A stretch of DNA of 64,000 nucleotides from Gp13-AA77 sp035946735 (GTDB lineage: Bacteria > Acidobacteriota > Terriglobia > UBA7540), in assembly GCA_035946735.1 (NCBI GenBank), contig DASYYZ010000182.1, forward strand, positions 1 through 64,000, given 5' to 3'. The notes beneath the pieces were generated by a model, which saw only the letters and a list, made by a program, of their open reading frames with translations, ran no database searches and was not told the DNA's origin. Shown here in pieces: positions 62,649 through 64,000 of this stretch. The first letter of the stretch is position 1. Every line of letters starts with the position of its first letter. The position numbers and the translations under genes were made by a program.

Positions 62649-63190
62649 GCGAGCCGCCACCGGGTACTGGTGAGCGCGGCCGCACAGTCGTTCAAAAGAT
62701 GAAGATATATAAACCCAGTAACTAATCTCTACCTGATCTCCCCGTTCGCGCAGTTCCTAACCTGGTTATAAGAAATACTTATGAAAACGCTTGACTGGCT
62801 ACATGAACGGCTGTAAATTATGGCGGTTGCGAGTTTGAGGGTCGGTGTTTCGACACCGGACACCGGGAGATCAGGCGTGCCAAGCGCTTTGTCTTCGGCC
62901 TGCGTCTCGTTCCGTGAAAGTCTCCCGCCGTTCCTATCTTCTGCAGGCTTCAGATCACCAATACCTCAACTGCAGACGTTCCCGCCCATATTGATCAGCC
63001 TCGGTCCGAGCGGCGTTGAAACGACCCTCGACAAGGGTCGGCAGTTCTCGGCTCGCCGGTTCCAATCAGGAGGCATGAGCCGGACAGCGCCAAGGCCCAG
63101 CAAATCGCGCATGTGTGTCACGTTCTCTCTTGTATTCAACTGTTTAGTGGAATGTCGGGCATCGGGTTGGATCACACCAGGAGGTGAAGA
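62649..63190. other. 542-bp promoter and leader region before the third receptor
   Basis: No convincing gene. A plus-strand frame at 62820-63200 is open but has no domain character and no ribosome site. The region carries a good promoter (62791-62819) and the receptor ribosome site AGGAGGTG ending 4 nt before its ATG. Confidence 0.5.
62791..62819 (+). promoter_or_regulatory. Sigma-70-type promoter of the third TonB receptor
   Basis: TTGACT (62791-62796), 17 nt, then TAAATT (62814-62819). The -35 matches five of six consensus bases, the -10 four of six. It would give a leader of about 365 nt before the receptor ATG at 63191. Confidence 0.55.
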
Positions 63191-64000
63191 ATGTCCGTGA
63201 AAAGTGCGTGGCGAGTTCCAGTATTGTTCCTGAGTTTACTGCTTTTCGCACCTTCCGTCTGGGCTCAACTTTCCTTGACGGCAACGATCAGCGGAAGCGT
63301 GGCCGACACCACTGGTGCGGCCGTGGCCACCGCGAAAGTCACAATCACCAACGAGGGCACCGGTGTCAGCAATGAAACGCAATCGAACACTGACGGCACC
63401 TTCGTGATGCCCGGCCTTCCGGTTGGATCTTACAAGGTGACGGTGGCCAAAGAGGGCTTCCAGACCTACGTGGAAGAACACATCGCTCTTCATCCGACGG
63501 TCGTCACCACCGTCACGGCCGTGATGAAGGTGGGCCAGGTTTCCACGGAAGTTACCGTTTCGGCCAGTGTCGCACAGGTGCAGACCTCCACGCCGGAAGT
63601 TTCCAGTTCCGTTTCCGGGGCCCAGGTTCAGACTCTTCCCCTGAATGGGAGAAACTACCAGAGCCTTTCCGCCCTCATGCCCGGCGTCACCAACACCTCG
63701 CCCGATACGGCCCTGAACCAGGGCGGATTCCTGACAGGCAACGTGATGTCGATTAACGGCCAAGGCTTAAGTGGAACCATGTATTATCTCGATGGCATCT
63801 GGAACATGAATACGGGCAACATGACCCAGACCACCATCACGCCCAACCCTGATACCGTGGACGAAGTCCGGGTGCTGCAAAACAACTACGGCGTGCAATA
63901 CAGCCTGATGGGCAGCAATGTGGTTCTGCTCCAGACTAAGAGCGGCACCAGCCAGTTTCATGGAACCGCCTACGAATACTTCCGCAACACCTCCTTGAAT
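63191..64000 (+). CDS. Oar-type TonB-dependent receptor, 5' part only
   Basis: The first 270 codons of a third receptor that runs off the window. It has a signal peptide (WRVPVLFLSLLLFAPSVWAQ), a carboxypeptidase-regulatory-like domain (ISGSVADTTGAAVATAKV; FVMPGLPVGSYKVTVAKEGF) and the beginning of the plug (TLPLNGRNYQSLSALMPGV; VVLLQTKSGTSQFHGTAYEYF). It differs clearly from the two receptors near iclR and has no GTTCAA-type palindrome before it, so it probably belongs to another system. The ATG is set by AGGAGGTG 4 nt upstream. Confidence 0.9.
   Translation, partial: MSVKSAWRVPVLFLSLLLFAPSVWAQLSLTATISGSVADTTGAAVATAKVTITNEGTGVSNETQSNTDGTFVMPGLPVGSYKVTVAKEGFQTYVEEHIALHPTVVTTVTAVMKVGQVSTEVTVSASVAQVQTSTPEVSSSVSGAQVQTLPLNGRNYQSLSALMPGVTNTSPDTALNQGGFLTGNVMSINGQGLSGTMYYLDGIWNMNTGNMTQTTITPNPDTVDEVRVLQNNYGVQYSLMGSNVVLLQTKSGTSQFHGTAYEYFRNTSLN

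Noticed and set aside
62820..63200. Possible small gene upstream of the third receptor
   Set aside because: It would overlap the receptor start, has no ribosome site at its ATG and shows no domain pattern.
1..64000. CRISPR array, tRNA or rRNA genes
   Set aside because: No regularly spaced direct repeats were seen, and no tRNA-like T-arm/CCA arrangement or rRNA segment was recognised.

Overview
The window looks like a piece of an acidobacterial chromosome (Acidobacteriota, probably Terriglobia or a close relative). The reasons are three very large Oar-type TonB-dependent receptors with an N-terminal carboxypeptidase-regulatory-like domain, a PadR regulator coupled to a duplicated MacB/FtsX-type permease of the kind called ADOP (acidobacterial duplicated orphan permease), moderately high GC, many GTG and TTG starts, and short palindromic intergenic repeats. 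This assignment is inferred from gene families; no rRNA or other phylogenetic marker is present.

Region 1 (about 0.5-34.3 kb, almost all on the minus strand) is one exopolysaccharide gene cluster. It holds an initiating polyprenyl-phosphate sugar transferase, eight further glycosyltransferases, four methyltransferases, a Wzz/GumC-like chain-length protein with a BY-type tyrosine kinase, a Wza-like exporter, an outer-membrane barrel, an O-antigen polymerase/ligase-type protein, two polysaccharide deacetylases, a UDP-sugar dehydrogenase, a DegT-type aminotransferase, a hexapeptide acyltransferase, a FemAB-like acyltransferase and a small PHP/ATP-grasp module. Its promoter-proximal end carries a PilZ protein and a NusG-like (UpxY/RfaH type) antiterminator. 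Several members resemble families that normally travel with exosortase A, yet no exosortase, PEP-CTERM substrate or Wzx flippase is visible.

Region 2 (34.5-39.6 kb) holds an orphan LuxR-type response regulator whose phospho-acceptor Asp is a Glu, a decayed group II intron reverse transcriptase, and the PadR-ADOP pair.

Region 3 (39.8-60.3 kb) is a saccharide-use locus: two paralogous TonB receptors, a GH30 and a GH106 (alpha-L-rhamnosidase-like) hydrolase, a Tat-exported putative alpha-toroid protein, a CehA-type PHP hydrolase, and an oxidative sugar-acid set (SDR, SMP-30 lactonase, enolase-superfamily dehydratase, RraA-like aldolase) around an IclR regulator. A near-identical palindrome, GTTCAA-N4-TTGAAC, lies before iclR and before each of the two receptors, and is proposed as the IclR operator that joins the locus into one regulon.

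Region 4 (60.3-64.0 kb) has a long TPR protein and the 5' part of a third Oar-type receptor that runs off the window.
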